15,963 nucleotides of DNA from Anaerotignum sp. (GCA_017560955.1 JAFZDV010000032.1:1-15963), one strand, 5' to 3'; shown: positions 6,146 through 13,186, numbered from the stretch's first letter. Numbers and translations: made by a program. Notes: generated from the sequence alone by a model not told the origin.

Positions 6146-7745
6146 AGCTAAGCAATTTCTTCAAATCCTCTTCAGGTGTACTGATAGGAGCAATATTATA
6201 ATTCTCTGCAAGGAACTGCAATACATTAGGAGAAATAAATGCTGGCAAAGAGGGGCCGAGCAGAATATCTTTGATTCCCAGATGCAGCAATGTCAGTAAA
6301 ATACATACTGCTTTCTGTTCATACCAAGACAATACCATGGAAAGAGGCAGATCATTCACGCCGCACTGGAAGGCATCCGCAAGGGCAGATGCTACTTTAA
6401 TTGCGCTGTAGGCATCATTGCACTGTCCCATATCCATCATACGAGGAAGACCTCCAATTGTTCCCAGTTCCAGATCATTGAAACGATATTTACCACAGGC
6501 AAGTGTCAGGATCACACTGTCAGCAGGTGTCTGTTTTACAAACTCAGTATAGTAATTACGGCCTGCTTTTGCACCATCACAGCCACCTACAAGGAAAAAG
6601 TGTTTGATAGCACCGGATTTTACTGCTTCAATAACTGTATCCGCAACAGAAAGAACTGCATTGTGCGCAAAGCCTGTCATTACCTTATTCCCGCCATTGA
6701 TACCTGTAAATTCCTTATCTTCAGAATAGCCGCCAAGAGCCAGTGCTTTTTCAATCACAGGGGCAAAGTTCTTTTCTTCGCCAATGTGTACGATTTCAGG
6801 ATAGGATACTACTTCTGTTGTAAACACACGATCTGCATAACTTTCTTTTGGAGGCATCAGGCAGTTTGTCGTAAACAGAATGGGTGCAGGAATATCTGCA
6901 AACTCTTTTTGCTGATTCTGCCATGCAGTACCGAAGTTCCCTTTCAGATGTGCATATTTTTTCAGTTCAGGATACGCATGTGCAGGGAGCATCTCTCCAT
7001 GAGTATAAATATTGATCCCTTTGCCTTCTGTTTGTTCCAGAAGCTGTTTTAAGTCATACAGGTCATGGCCTGTAATAACAATGAACGGACCTTTTTCTAC
7101 TGTCAGACTTACTTCTGTAGGCACAGGATTTCCATAGGTTTCTGTATTCGCCTGATCCAGCAGAGCCATACATTTGAGGTTGACTGCACCTACCTCCATT
7201 ACAATTGGCAGCAGTTCTTCCATTCCCCAGTCCTTCATACCAATTGCAAAAAGGGCTTTGTAGAAGAATGCATTCACTTCAGGATCACGATAACCCAGAA
7301 CTTCTGCGTGGTAAGCATACGCCGCCATACCACGAATCCCAAACAGAATGAGAGATTTCAAAGAACGAATATCCTCATCTGCGTCCCACAGATCATTCAT
7401 ATCATAATCGTCATTTCTGCCGCAGGGGGATTCACATTCTGTGCATCTGGGAACAAGGCGCTCTTTCTCTTCTTCGATCTTATCAATAAGGATATCCAAT
7501 GTTTCATTGTTAAAGTTCACATTAGTAATTGCAGTAAACAAGCCTTCCACTACCAGTCTGTCAGTTGCTTCCGTCACAAGGTGTTCATTGCCTTCCGTCG
7601 CTCTTGCCAGACCAATCAGCGCACCTGTCAGTTTATCCTGCAATACTGCTGTATCAGCTTTCTTGCCACATACACCAGCACAGCCTGTGCAGGCAGAACA
7701 GCCTGCTGTCTGTTCACACTGAAAACAAAACATATTTCTTTCCAT
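6144..7745 (-). CDS. hcp: Hydroxylamine reductase / hybrid-cluster protein
   Basis: Hcp is a cytoplasmic Fe-S protein that reduces hydroxylamine to ammonia in vitro and is linked in vivo to nitric oxide/nitrosative stress. The N-terminal cluster Cys are at C7-x2-C10 followed by C16, C19, C22 and C26, richer in cysteine than the minimal motif. All seven expected hybrid-cluster ligands can be placed by motif: H227 (TGHDL), E251 (HGEML), C295 (TNCLMPP), C389 (GGCDGAK), C417 (LACGKY), C442 (GQCND) and E476 (WYEQK). The length of 533 aa is normal. The ATG has GGAGGA about 7 bases upstream. It is divergent from crp2 and shares the operator at 7873-7888, located at -41.5 of its predicted start point (7839). 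This implies activation by Crp2, much like HcpR-hcp pairs in other anaerobes. Confidence 0.97.
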   Translation of the reverse strand: MERNMFCFQCEQTAGCSACTGCAGVCGKKADTAVLQDKLTGALIGLARATEGNEHLVTEATDRLVVEGLFTAITNVNFNNETLDILIDKIEEEKERLVPRCTECESPCGRNDDYDMNDLWDADEDIRSLKSLILFGIRGMAAYAYHAEVLGYRDPEVNAFFYKALFAIGMKDWGMEELLPIVMEVGAVNLKCMALLDQANTETYGNPVPTEVSLTVEKGPFIVITGHDLYDLKQLLEQTEGKGINIYTHGEMLPAHAYPELKKYAHLKGNFGTAWQNQQKEFADIPAPILFTTNCLMPPKESYADRVFTTEVVSYPEIVHIGEEKNFAPVIEKALALGGYSEDKEFTGINGGNKVMTGFAHNAVLSVADTVIEAVKSGAIKHFFLVGGCDGAKAGRNYYTEFVKQTPADSVILTLACGKYRFNDLELGTIGGLPRMMDMGQCNDAYSAIKVASALADAFQCGVNDLPLSMVLSWYEQKAVCILLTLLHLGIKDILLGPSLPAFISPNVLQFLAENYNIAPISTPEEDLKKLLS

Positions 7746-7779
7746 TTGTTGTTCCTCCGTTCATCTATTTTTTTGCTAG

Positions 7780-7810
7780 CCAGATAAATCTTATTTTTTA
7801 TTTATCCTGG
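7780..7810 (-). other. Hairpin in the hcp mRNA leader
   Basis: Inverted repeat CCAGATAAAT (7780-7789) against ATTTATCCTGG (7800-7810), with one bulged base, inside the roughly 94-base 5' leader of hcp. It is weak and AT-rich. Its role is unknown; it might affect mRNA stability. Confidence 0.3.
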
Positions 7811-7829
7811 TTATGGGGTTTCTCATTTC

Positions 7830-7888
7830 TTGCTTTTACAGGCTTATTATAATATAATATAGAAAACAATACCGTTGTATTTACAACA
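7830..7888 (+). promoter_or_regulatory. crp2 promoter with downstream operator
   Basis: TTGCTT (7830-7835), a 17-base spacer and TATAAT (7853-7858) predict a start near 7865. The palindrome at 7873-7888 lies about +9 to +24, a roadblock position that suggests autorepression by Crp2. The + and - strand -10 elements overlap in the same TATAATATAAT run, so the two promoters also compete directly. Confidence 0.62.
7839..7888 (-). promoter_or_regulatory. Class II Crp-type promoter of hcp
   Basis: On the - strand a TATAAT lies at 7851-7846, predicting a start at 7839. The palindrome CGTTGTA-TT-TACAACA (7873-7888, centre 7880.5) is then at exactly -41.5. No -35 consensus is present (CGGTAT at 7874-7869). 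Confidence 0.72.
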
Positions 7889-7902
7889 GAATGGAGTGTT
7901 TT

Positions 7903-8562
7903 ATGAAAGAATATGTTTCAATTCTGAAAAAAACAAAGTTGTTTGCCGGTGTCGGTGAAGAAGAAATCTCCGCAATGCTTTCCTGCCTTTCCGCAAGAAT
8001 GCAGATTTATAAAAAAGGAGACTATGTATTAAGACAAGGCACACATTTAAGCGATATTACTATTTTAGTTGCAGGCGCTCTGCATATTCAAAAGGATGAT
8101 TACTGGGGCAACCGCAGTATCCTCGGACATATCGGAGTGGGTGAGATTTTTGGCGAAGCCTATGTTGCACCTGAAAGTGGTGTTCTGATCAATGATGTAG
8201 TTGCAATAGAAGACAGTGCCGTTATCTTTTTCGATGTAAAGAAAATCATTACAACCTGCCCATCCGCCTGTCAGTTTCACACAAGGGTAGTACAGAACAT
8301 GTTTTTTACAATCTCAGAAAAAAACAAAAAACTCGTGCAGAAGCTCGATCATATGTCCAAGCGTTCCACACGAGAAAAATTACTTTCTTATTTATCTGAA
8401 GAAGCACAGAAACAAAACAGTTCTACCTTTACCATCCCCTTTAATCGTCAGCAGCTTGCAGATTTTCTTTCTATTGATCGAAGTGCCATGTCCAATGAAT
8501 TGAGTAAGATGCGTAAAGAAGGTCTTCTTGATTTTGAAAAAAATTGTTTTCGATTGTTATAA
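7903..8562 (+). CDS. Crp/Fnr-family transcriptional regulator (Crp2, HcpR-like by context)
   Basis: 219-aa Crp/Fnr-type regulator, same length as and clearly paralogous to Crp1 (2904-3563). The barrel covers about 10-115 (IYKKGDYVLRQGTH at 35-48), then the dimer helix, then a winged helix-turn-helix with recognition helix IDRSAMSNEL (191-200). C28, C119, C123 and H126 (TCPSACQFH) match Crp1. The frame is open from an ATG at 7891. The ATG at 7903 is preferred because GGAG (7893-7896) sits 6 bases before it, and because MKEYV then aligns with MQKYV of Crp1. The 7891 ATG would touch the operator and has no ribosome binding site. Being divergent from hcp makes it the likely hcp activator. The 3' end overlaps the convergent hemB by 6 bases. 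Confidence 0.93.
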   Translation: MKEYVSILKKTKLFAGVGEEEISAMLSCLSARMQIYKKGDYVLRQGTHLSDITILVAGALHIQKDDYWGNRSILGHIGVGEIFGEAYVAPESGVLINDVVAIEDSAVIFFDVKKIITTCPSACQFHTRVVQNMFFTISEKNKKLVQKLDHMSKRSTREKLLSYLSEEAQKQNSSTFTIPFNRQQLADFLSIDRSAMSNELSKMRKEGLLDFEKNCFRLL

Positions 8563-9528
8563 AGATATTTCTTTCAGCCATGCAGCCACATCCAGCGCAT
8601 GATAGGTAATGATGATCGTTGCACCTGCTCTTTTCATAGCGATCATATTTTCCATCACGATGCGTTTCTCATCGATCCAGCCCATTTGCGCTGCTGCCTT
8701 TACCATGGCATATTCACCGCTGACATTATAAACTGCAAGAGGCACATCAAATCTTTGTGCAGCTGCCTCAACCACATCCAGATAAGCCAGCACAGGCTTC
8801 ACAATATACATATCTGCCCCTTCTTCCAGATCATCTTCGATTTCTCTCAAAGCTTCTTTTTTGTTGCAGGGATCCATCTGATAGGATCGTCTGTCACCAA
8901 ACTGAGGGGTGGAATGGGCTGCATCACGAAAAGGCCCATAATAACCAGACGCAAATTTTGCACTATATGCCATGATTGGCACATTTGTAAAACCTGCATC
9001 ATCCAGCCCCGCTCTGATTGCCCCCACACGGCCATCCATCATATCAGAGGGAGCAATGATATCTGCCCCTGCCTGTGCCAGTGTGACAGCCATATTTGAC
9101 AGCAAAGGCAGCGTTTCATCATTCAGAATATGGCAGCCATGTACCAGCCCACAATGACCATGGGAAGTATATTCACACAGACATACATCCGCAATGACCA
9201 GCATCTCAGGATATTTCTCTTTGATATATCGAATCGCTCTCTGGGTAATACCATCAGGATGATATGCCTGAGAACCCACTTCATCTTTTTCTGCAGGGAT
9301 ACCAAAAATCAGCACACCACTGATCCCACTGTCTGTTACTTTTCCCAGCACTTCATCCATACGGTCAATAGAATACTGATACACCCCAGGCATGGATGCT
9401 ACAGGATTTTTGATATTTTCCCCATCGATCACAAAAATGGGGTAAATCAATTCCTCTGCAGAAACTCTGGTTTCTCTGACCAGTTTTCGCATCGTTTCTG
9501 TTGTACGTAATCTTCTGAATCTTTTCAT
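8557..9528 (-). CDS. hemB: Porphobilinogen synthase (delta-aminolevulinic acid dehydratase)
   Basis: HemB condenses two 5-aminolevulinate molecules to porphobilinogen, in the cytoplasm. The two Schiff-base lysines are K191 (YSAKFASGYYGPFRDA) and K244 (MYIVKPVLAYLD). The zinc site is C116, C118, C126 (DVCLCEYTSHGHCG), so this is a zinc-type enzyme. The length of 323 aa is normal. Its ATG overlaps the cobA-hemD stop in an ATGA arrangement, and AGGAGG precedes it by 7-8 bases. It is the last gene of the operon. No terminator can be seen after its stop, which overlaps the end of crp2 by 6 bases, so hemB mRNA probably runs antisense into crp2. Confidence 0.97.
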   Translation of the reverse strand: MKRFRRLRTTETMRKLVRETRVSAEELIYPIFVIDGENIKNPVASMPGVYQYSIDRMDEVLGKVTDSGISGVLIFGIPAEKDEVGSQAYHPDGITQRAIRYIKEKYPEMLVIADVCLCEYTSHGHCGLVHGCHILNDETLPLLSNMAVTLAQAGADIIAPSDMMDGRVGAIRAGLDDAGFTNVPIMAYSAKFASGYYGPFRDAAHSTPQFGDRRSYQMDPCNKKEALREIEDDLEEGADMYIVKPVLAYLDVVEAAAQRFDVPLAVYNVSGEYAMVKAAAQMGWIDEKRIVMENMIAMKRAGATIIITYHALDVAAWLKEISL

Positions 9529-11018
9529 TGCTCTACCTCCTTTACGATCATTTCAACCACACCGTCTACATTGAATTTTTCTGCCACAAGCATATCTGCA
9601 TATCCATATTTCTGCAGCATTTTCTGTGTAGAATCACCGATGCAAACAATTTTCGTTTTCGCAGGAATCGCTCCACCATCTTCCAGAAAGCCTCTTACAC
9701 CAGAGCCACTGGCAAAGGTAATAAAGTCCATATCCTGTACTCCGGAAAGAGCATCTTTTCTCTTATCATCATCCACACGAATGTCATAAATTTTCACATC
9801 TGTATAATGCAGCTCTGCAGTATCCAGTTTTTCTGTCAGAACATCAGAACCCTGTTCCGCACGCAGGATCAGAATCTTTTCATTCTTATTCACCTTTTTA
9901 CAAAGCCCCTCGGCAAAACTTTCCACATTGTATTTTTCAGGCAGATAAGAAGCATACACGCCTCTCTTTTCCAAAGCAGCTGCTGTACCTGTGCCAATGA
10001 CTGCAAACTGTAACCCCACTAATTTACGGACATCCAGTTTCAGTTTTTTCAGATAATCAAAGAAACTCTCTACCCCATTGGGACTGGTAAGCACCACCCA
10101 GGAATATTCCCCTGCTTTCTTCAATGCTCTTTCTAAATTCATATTTTCTCTGTAAGGAGTGAGAACAGAGTAATCCATTTCTGTTACGGCTGCCCCCAGT
10201 TCTTCCAGTCGATCACGCAGTTTTCTGGTCACAGATTTCGTCCCTGTCACCCCAATTTTCTTGCCGTACAAAGGTCTAGGGATGGTCCTTGAAAAATCCA
10301 GTCCAGCCGTTTCCCCTACCACAATAACCGCAGGTGCTTTCAGTTCTGCTGCTCTTACCATTTCCGCCAGTTCTCCTAAATTGCCCCTAACTGTTCGCTG
10401 GTATGGTGTTGTCCCCTGAGAAATCACTGCGGCAGGTGTTCCAGGATCCTTTCCGTCTGCCAAAAGCCCCTGTGTGATTTCCTCTAAATGATGCAGCCCC
10501 ATCAGGAAGACCAGTGTGCCTTCCAGTTTTGCCAGTACATCCAGATTTTCTGTTACAGCCCCTTTTCCATTTTCTGCTGTATGCCCCGTGATCACATGGA
10601 AACTTCTTGCAGTCTTACGATGAGTGACCGGGATTCCTGCCGCCGCAGGTACTGCAATAGACGAGGTCACACCGCTGACTACTTCATAGGGAACATTTTC
10701 TGCCTGCAATGCAAGAATTTCTTCGCCACCTCTGCCAAATACAAAGGGATCTCCGCCCTTCAGGCGGACAATCATCTTCCCCTCTTTTGCCTTCTGCACC
10801 AGAAGGGCATTGGTTTCATTCTGGGGCAACGAATGTTTCCCATATCGTTTACCTGCAAAAATCAGTTCACAGCCTGCCTTTACTTCTTCCAGCAGTTTCG
10901 GCGCCGCCAGATCATCGTAAAGAACCACATCACACTTTCGAAGCAAGTTCAGTCCTTTCCATGTGATCAGTTCCGGATCGCCGCAGCCTGCCCCCACCAG
11001 ATATACTTTTCCTGTCAT
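9525..11018 (-). CDS. cobA-hemD: Uroporphyrinogen-III C-methyltransferase / uroporphyrinogen-III synthase fusion
   Basis: Two-domain protein of 497 aa. The SUMT domain (about 1-245) methylates uroporphyrinogen III twice with S-adenosylmethionine to give precorrin-2. Its marks are VGAGCGDPELITWKG (8-22), VRLKGGDPFVFGRGGEE (84-100) and TPAAVISQGTTPYQRT (194-209). The HemD domain (about 252-497) cyclises hydroxymethylbilane to uroporphyrinogen III and is, as usual, weakly conserved (VLTSPNGV stretch). This fusion is common in Clostridia. The frame is open for 25 more codons upstream, but the ATG at 11018 is chosen. It overlaps the hemC stop as ATGA, has AGGAGG 8-9 bases upstream, and begins MTGKVYLVGAG as expected. 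The fusion commits tetrapyrrole flux towards siroheme/cobamide. Confidence 0.95.
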   Translation of the reverse strand: MTGKVYLVGAGCGDPELITWKGLNLLRKCDVVLYDDLAAPKLLEEVKAGCELIFAGKRYGKHSLPQNETNALLVQKAKEGKMIVRLKGGDPFVFGRGGEEILALQAENVPYEVVSGVTSSIAVPAAAGIPVTHRKTARSFHVITGHTAENGKGAVTENLDVLAKLEGTLVFLMGLHHLEEITQGLLADGKDPGTPAAVISQGTTPYQRTVRGNLGELAEMVRAAELKAPAVIVVGETAGLDFSRTIPRPLYGKKIGVTGTKSVTRKLRDRLEELGAAVTEMDYSVLTPYRENMNLERALKKAGEYSWVVLTSPNGVESFFDYLKKLKLDVRKLVGLQFAVIGTGTAAALEKRGVYASYLPEKYNVESFAEGLCKKVNKNEKILILRAEQGSDVLTEKLDTAELHYTDVKIYDIRVDDDKRKDALSGVQDMDFITFASGSGVRGFLEDGGAIPAKTKIVCIGDSTQKMLQKYGYADMLVAEKFNVDGVVEMIVKEVEQ

Positions 11019-11872
11019 TCTTTCAGCCTCCTCGCCAGCTCCTCCGCCAGTTTCAAACGGTCCACTACAGGTGCAGTTCCTTCCGCACGGCAACTGCCAT
11101 ACATCACTCTCAGACGGATGTTATCTCCCTGCAATTCCGCAAAAGCTGCCGCAGGTTCGCTGCAGTCTGCATTCAAAAGCATCAGCACTTCCCTTTCTGC
11201 TTCAAAGACATAACGGGTTTCTTCATGGGTCATTTTTCCGATGAAGTCAGCCAGTTCCGGCCTACCTTCTGCCACTACGATGCCTTGACAGGCTGCAGGA
11301 AGAAACTCATCTGTAGAAAGCACACGGAAGGTATATCCGTCTTCTTCGGTGATACCCATTCTATCCAGACCAGCTTTTGCAAGGATGATAGCATCAAAAC
11401 ACCCATTCATCAGTTTCTTCAGTCGCGTATGGATATTCCCACGGATCAGTTTGCATTCCGCCCATGGAAAGACCTCTGCTGCACATTGCTGTCTGCGAAG
11501 ACTTCCTGTGCCAATAGTCTTACATTCTTCCGGCATTCTGCCCTTTGGCATAACCAGAACATCTCTGGGATCATCCCTTTTCAGCACACCAATGATTTCC
11601 AAACCTTCCGCAATAAATAATGGGAGATCCTTACCGCTATGGATGGCAATATCTATTTCATCACGCAAAATCATTTCTTCAAATTCCGATGCAAAAAGAC
11701 CTTTGCTGCCGATCTCCCAAAGGGGTCTGTCCAGAATTTTATCCCCTCTGGTCTGAAAAGGAATGATCTCTGTTTCCATATTTGGATGGGTCATTTTCAA
11801 TGTTTCAATCGCTATATCCGTTTGTCTGCGAGAAAGCTGACTTTTTCTTGTCCCGACTCTGATTCTTTCCAT
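11015..11872 (-). CDS. hemC: Hydroxymethylbilane synthase (porphobilinogen deaminase)
   Basis: HemC polymerises four porphobilinogens to hydroxymethylbilane on a covalently bound dipyrromethane cofactor. Visible are VGTRKSQLSRRQTD (6-19), the catalytic Asp region HSGKDLP with D82, the substrate-binding SLRRQQ (124-129) and RGNIHTRLKK (144-153), and the probable cofactor cysteine C237 (LNADCSEP). At 285 aa it is about 25 residues shorter than typical, mainly in the C-terminal domain. The cofactor-Cys surroundings differ from the usual GGC-x-P-x-G form. An open frame extends 26 codons further, but the ATG at 11872 is preferred: AAGGTGGAG lies 4 bases upstream, and the longer version would overlap the upstream gene by 68 bases. 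It follows the sirC-like gene after 10 bases. Confidence 0.94.
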   Translation of the reverse strand: MERIRVGTRKSQLSRRQTDIAIETLKMTHPNMETEIIPFQTRGDKILDRPLWEIGSKGLFASEFEEMILRDEIDIAIHSGKDLPLFIAEGLEIIGVLKRDDPRDVLVMPKGRMPEECKTIGTGSLRRQQCAAEVFPWAECKLIRGNIHTRLKKLMNGCFDAIILAKAGLDRMGITEEDGYTFRVLSTDEFLPAACQGIVVAEGRPELADFIGKMTHEETRYVFEAEREVLMLLNADCSEPAAAFAELQGDNIRLRVMYGSCRAEGTAPVVDRLKLAEELARRLKE

Positions 11873-11882
11873 TTTCTCCACC

Positions 11883-12488
11883 TTATCTTTCAAGCAATAT
11901 GCTGATTTCTTCTTCTCTGACTTCGCCATTATTTTCCATAGCATAATCAAATACTTTCCTGAAGGCTTTCTCCCTTTCTGCGATATCAGGGATTTCCGTT
12001 TTTATTTTCTGGCGAACAGAAGAAAGAACTTCTACCACACGATCAAAATAATCAGGCACAACTTCCTCGACTTTCTGACGAATATACTGAACGGCAACAG
12101 GACTTCCGCCACCACTGGAAAAACCTGCTACAAACTCACCTTTCTTTACCAATGCAGGAAAGAAGAACCCACACTTTTCTCTGTCATCCACAATATTGAC
12201 CAGAATGCCTTCTGCATTACAGATCTCTGATATCTGGCTGTTTACAGCTTCATCATCTGTTGCACCAATCACAAACATTTTGCCGACGATATCTGTAGGA
12301 TGGAATTTTCTACAGATACGATGGATACCTTCCATCTCCTGAATCTCTTTACAAAAGGCTGGAGAAATAACAATGATCTCTACATCAAAAGGCAATAGCT
12401 TTTCTATTTTTCTAAGAGCAACGATGCCGCCTCCAACTATCAGACAAGGCTTATTTGTGATATCGATAAAAAATGGAAAGTAACTCAT
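11883..12488 (-). CDS. Precorrin-2 dehydrogenase (SirC/Met8-like, CysG N-terminal domain)
   Basis: 201-aa NAD-dependent enzyme that oxidises precorrin-2 to sirohydrochlorin, the step before iron insertion in siroheme synthesis. The Rossmann motif is VGGGIVALRKIEKLL (18-32). The catalytic Asp region is VNIVDDREKCGFFFPA (97-112), and SSGGGSPVAVQYIR (124-137) matches the family S-x-G-G-x-S-P signature. The length fits SirC/Met8-like proteins. Whether it also acts as ferrochelatase, as yeast Met8p does, cannot be read from sequence; no separate chelatase is present here. It is the first gene of the operon. The ATG has GGGAGGAG 4-5 bases upstream, and a 39-base leader separates it from a class II Crp-type promoter. 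Confidence 0.93.
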   Translation of the reverse strand: MSYFPFFIDITNKPCLIVGGGIVALRKIEKLLPFDVEIIVISPAFCKEIQEMEGIHRICRKFHPTDIVGKMFVIGATDDEAVNSQISEICNAEGILVNIVDDREKCGFFFPALVKKGEFVAGFSSGGGSPVAVQYIRQKVEEVVPDYFDRVVEVLSSVRQKIKTEIPDIAEREKAFRKVFDYAMENNGEVREEEISILLER

Positions 12489-12526
12489 ATTTCTCCTCCC
12501 TTTTCCATACTGGATGTATTCCTTTA

Positions 12527-12576
12527 TGCAATCAGTATAAAAAAAGAGGAAAACAAAAAGCGTTGCAGTTGCAACG
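12527..12576 (-). promoter_or_regulatory. Class II Crp-type promoter of the siroheme/hem operon
   Basis: The operator at 12561-12576, read on the - strand, is CGTTGCAACTGCAACG, identical over 16 bases to the one between crp1 and the HD gene. A TATACT -10 lies at 12539-12534, giving a start at 12527 and an operator centre of exactly -41.5. No -35 consensus is present. Confidence 0.78.
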
Positions 12577-12581
12577 CTTTT
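12556..12581 (-). terminator. Operator palindrome that also forms a terminator for the DUF3268 gene
   Basis: The operator is extended to a 26-bp palindrome with AAAAG/CTTTT flanks (arms 12556-12567 and 12570-12581). On the - strand it is followed by TTTTTGTTTTCC (from the right arm into 12555 and below). That is a stem plus U-tract suited to end the DUF3268 transcript before the hem promoter start at 12527. Confidence 0.6.
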
Positions 12582-12662
12582 ATGGGAAAAATCTGTATTT
12601 TACTATTTATCAAAAATCACATTTCTATTGAGATATTTACAATTTCATACTCCACTCTCTCA

Positions 12663-13079
12663 TCATGCACCCTTTACCATATTATTTTTCAATACATCTT
12701 CACACGACCGAATCAGCTCCTCGCACATATAGTCTGAGAAATATCCGATATGCGCCTGCTTCTTTGTCAGAGAGAACTTATGCTGCATCCACTGATACGT
12801 CTGCCCTCTTGTCATAATTCCTTCTTTCCAGATAGCATCAAAACTCTTATGAGCACGAATCCTTTTATTTCGTAATTCACTATTTGCAAGCGTTCCTTTT
12901 GGAATATCACTATTACGAAACACCCCAACATAAGAATCACAGGCAGGATAATTGGAGCATACATAGAGTTTTTCCACCATAGCACCTTCTCCATATACAA
13001 ACCCAGCATCCCGAAGTACTGCATGGGCTCCACAATACGGACAAGTCACTTTCTGATTTCCTTTCTTTTTCTGTTTCAT
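12663..13079 (-). CDS. Small zinc-finger protein, DUF3268-like
   Basis: 138-aa basic protein with two CxxC-type knuckles near the N-terminus: C13-x2-C16 (TCPYCG) and C41-x5-C47 (VCSNYPACDSYVG). They resemble a single zinc ribbon of the DUF3268 'zinc-finger-containing' family, often seen in phage-like or accessory contexts. The C-terminal half (LRNKRIRAHKSFDAIWKEG, then TYQWMQHKF) is helical and may bind nucleic acid (inference). The ATG has AAAGGTGG about 7 bases upstream. It is a lone gene between two housekeeping blocks, and no integrase, phage or plasmid gene is adjacent. Function unknown. It lies just upstream of the hem operon on the same strand but is probably separated by the palindrome at 12556-12581. 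Confidence 0.8.
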   Translation of the reverse strand: MKQKKKGNQKVTCPYCGAHAVLRDAGFVYGEGAMVEKLYVCSNYPACDSYVGVFRNSDIPKGTLANSELRNKRIRAHKSFDAIWKEGIMTRGQTYQWMQHKFSLTKKQAHIGYFSDYMCEELIRSCEDVLKNNMVKGA

Positions 13080-13126
13080 AGTCCAGCCACCTTTCCATCA
13101 TTGTTTCTCTTGATCATAAACATGCA

Positions 13127-13186
13127 GTCTGCAATTTTCTGTCCATTATTTGTCCATTATTTTTCTAAAAATGGACAAATGCAGAC
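13127..13186. repeat. Compound inverted repeat upstream of the DUF3268 gene
   Basis: GTCTGCA (13127-13133) pairs with TGCAGAC (13180-13186). Inside, TTTGTCCAT (13149-13157) pairs with ATGGACAAA (13171-13179). A second GTCCATTATT copy at 13141-13150 is a tandem duplicate of the left inner arm. It may be a repressor operator for the - strand DUF3268 promoter (TATGAT at 13118-13113) or an RNA structure in its leader. Confidence 0.5.

Noticed and set aside
6600..7787. Long + strand frames opposite hcp
   Set aside because: Antisense to hcp, whose cluster ligands are all present; the products are Cys/Phe/His-rich shadows.
7891..7902. Longer start for Crp2 at ATG 7891
   Set aside because: It would touch the operator, has no ribosome binding site and breaks the N-terminal alignment with Crp1. 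ATG 7903 has GGAG 6 bases upstream.
9528..10013. + strand frame opposite the HemD domain
   Set aside because: Shadow of the cobA-hemD fusion, with no ribosome binding site or domain.
11019..11093. 25-codon N-terminal extension of CobA-HemD
   Set aside because: It would overlap hemC heavily. The ATG at 11018 has AGGAGG and the canonical ATGA junction, and starts at the conserved motif.
11873..11950. 26-codon N-terminal extension of HemC
   Set aside because: It would overlap the sirC-like gene. ATG 11872 has a good ribosome binding site and matches the family N-terminus.
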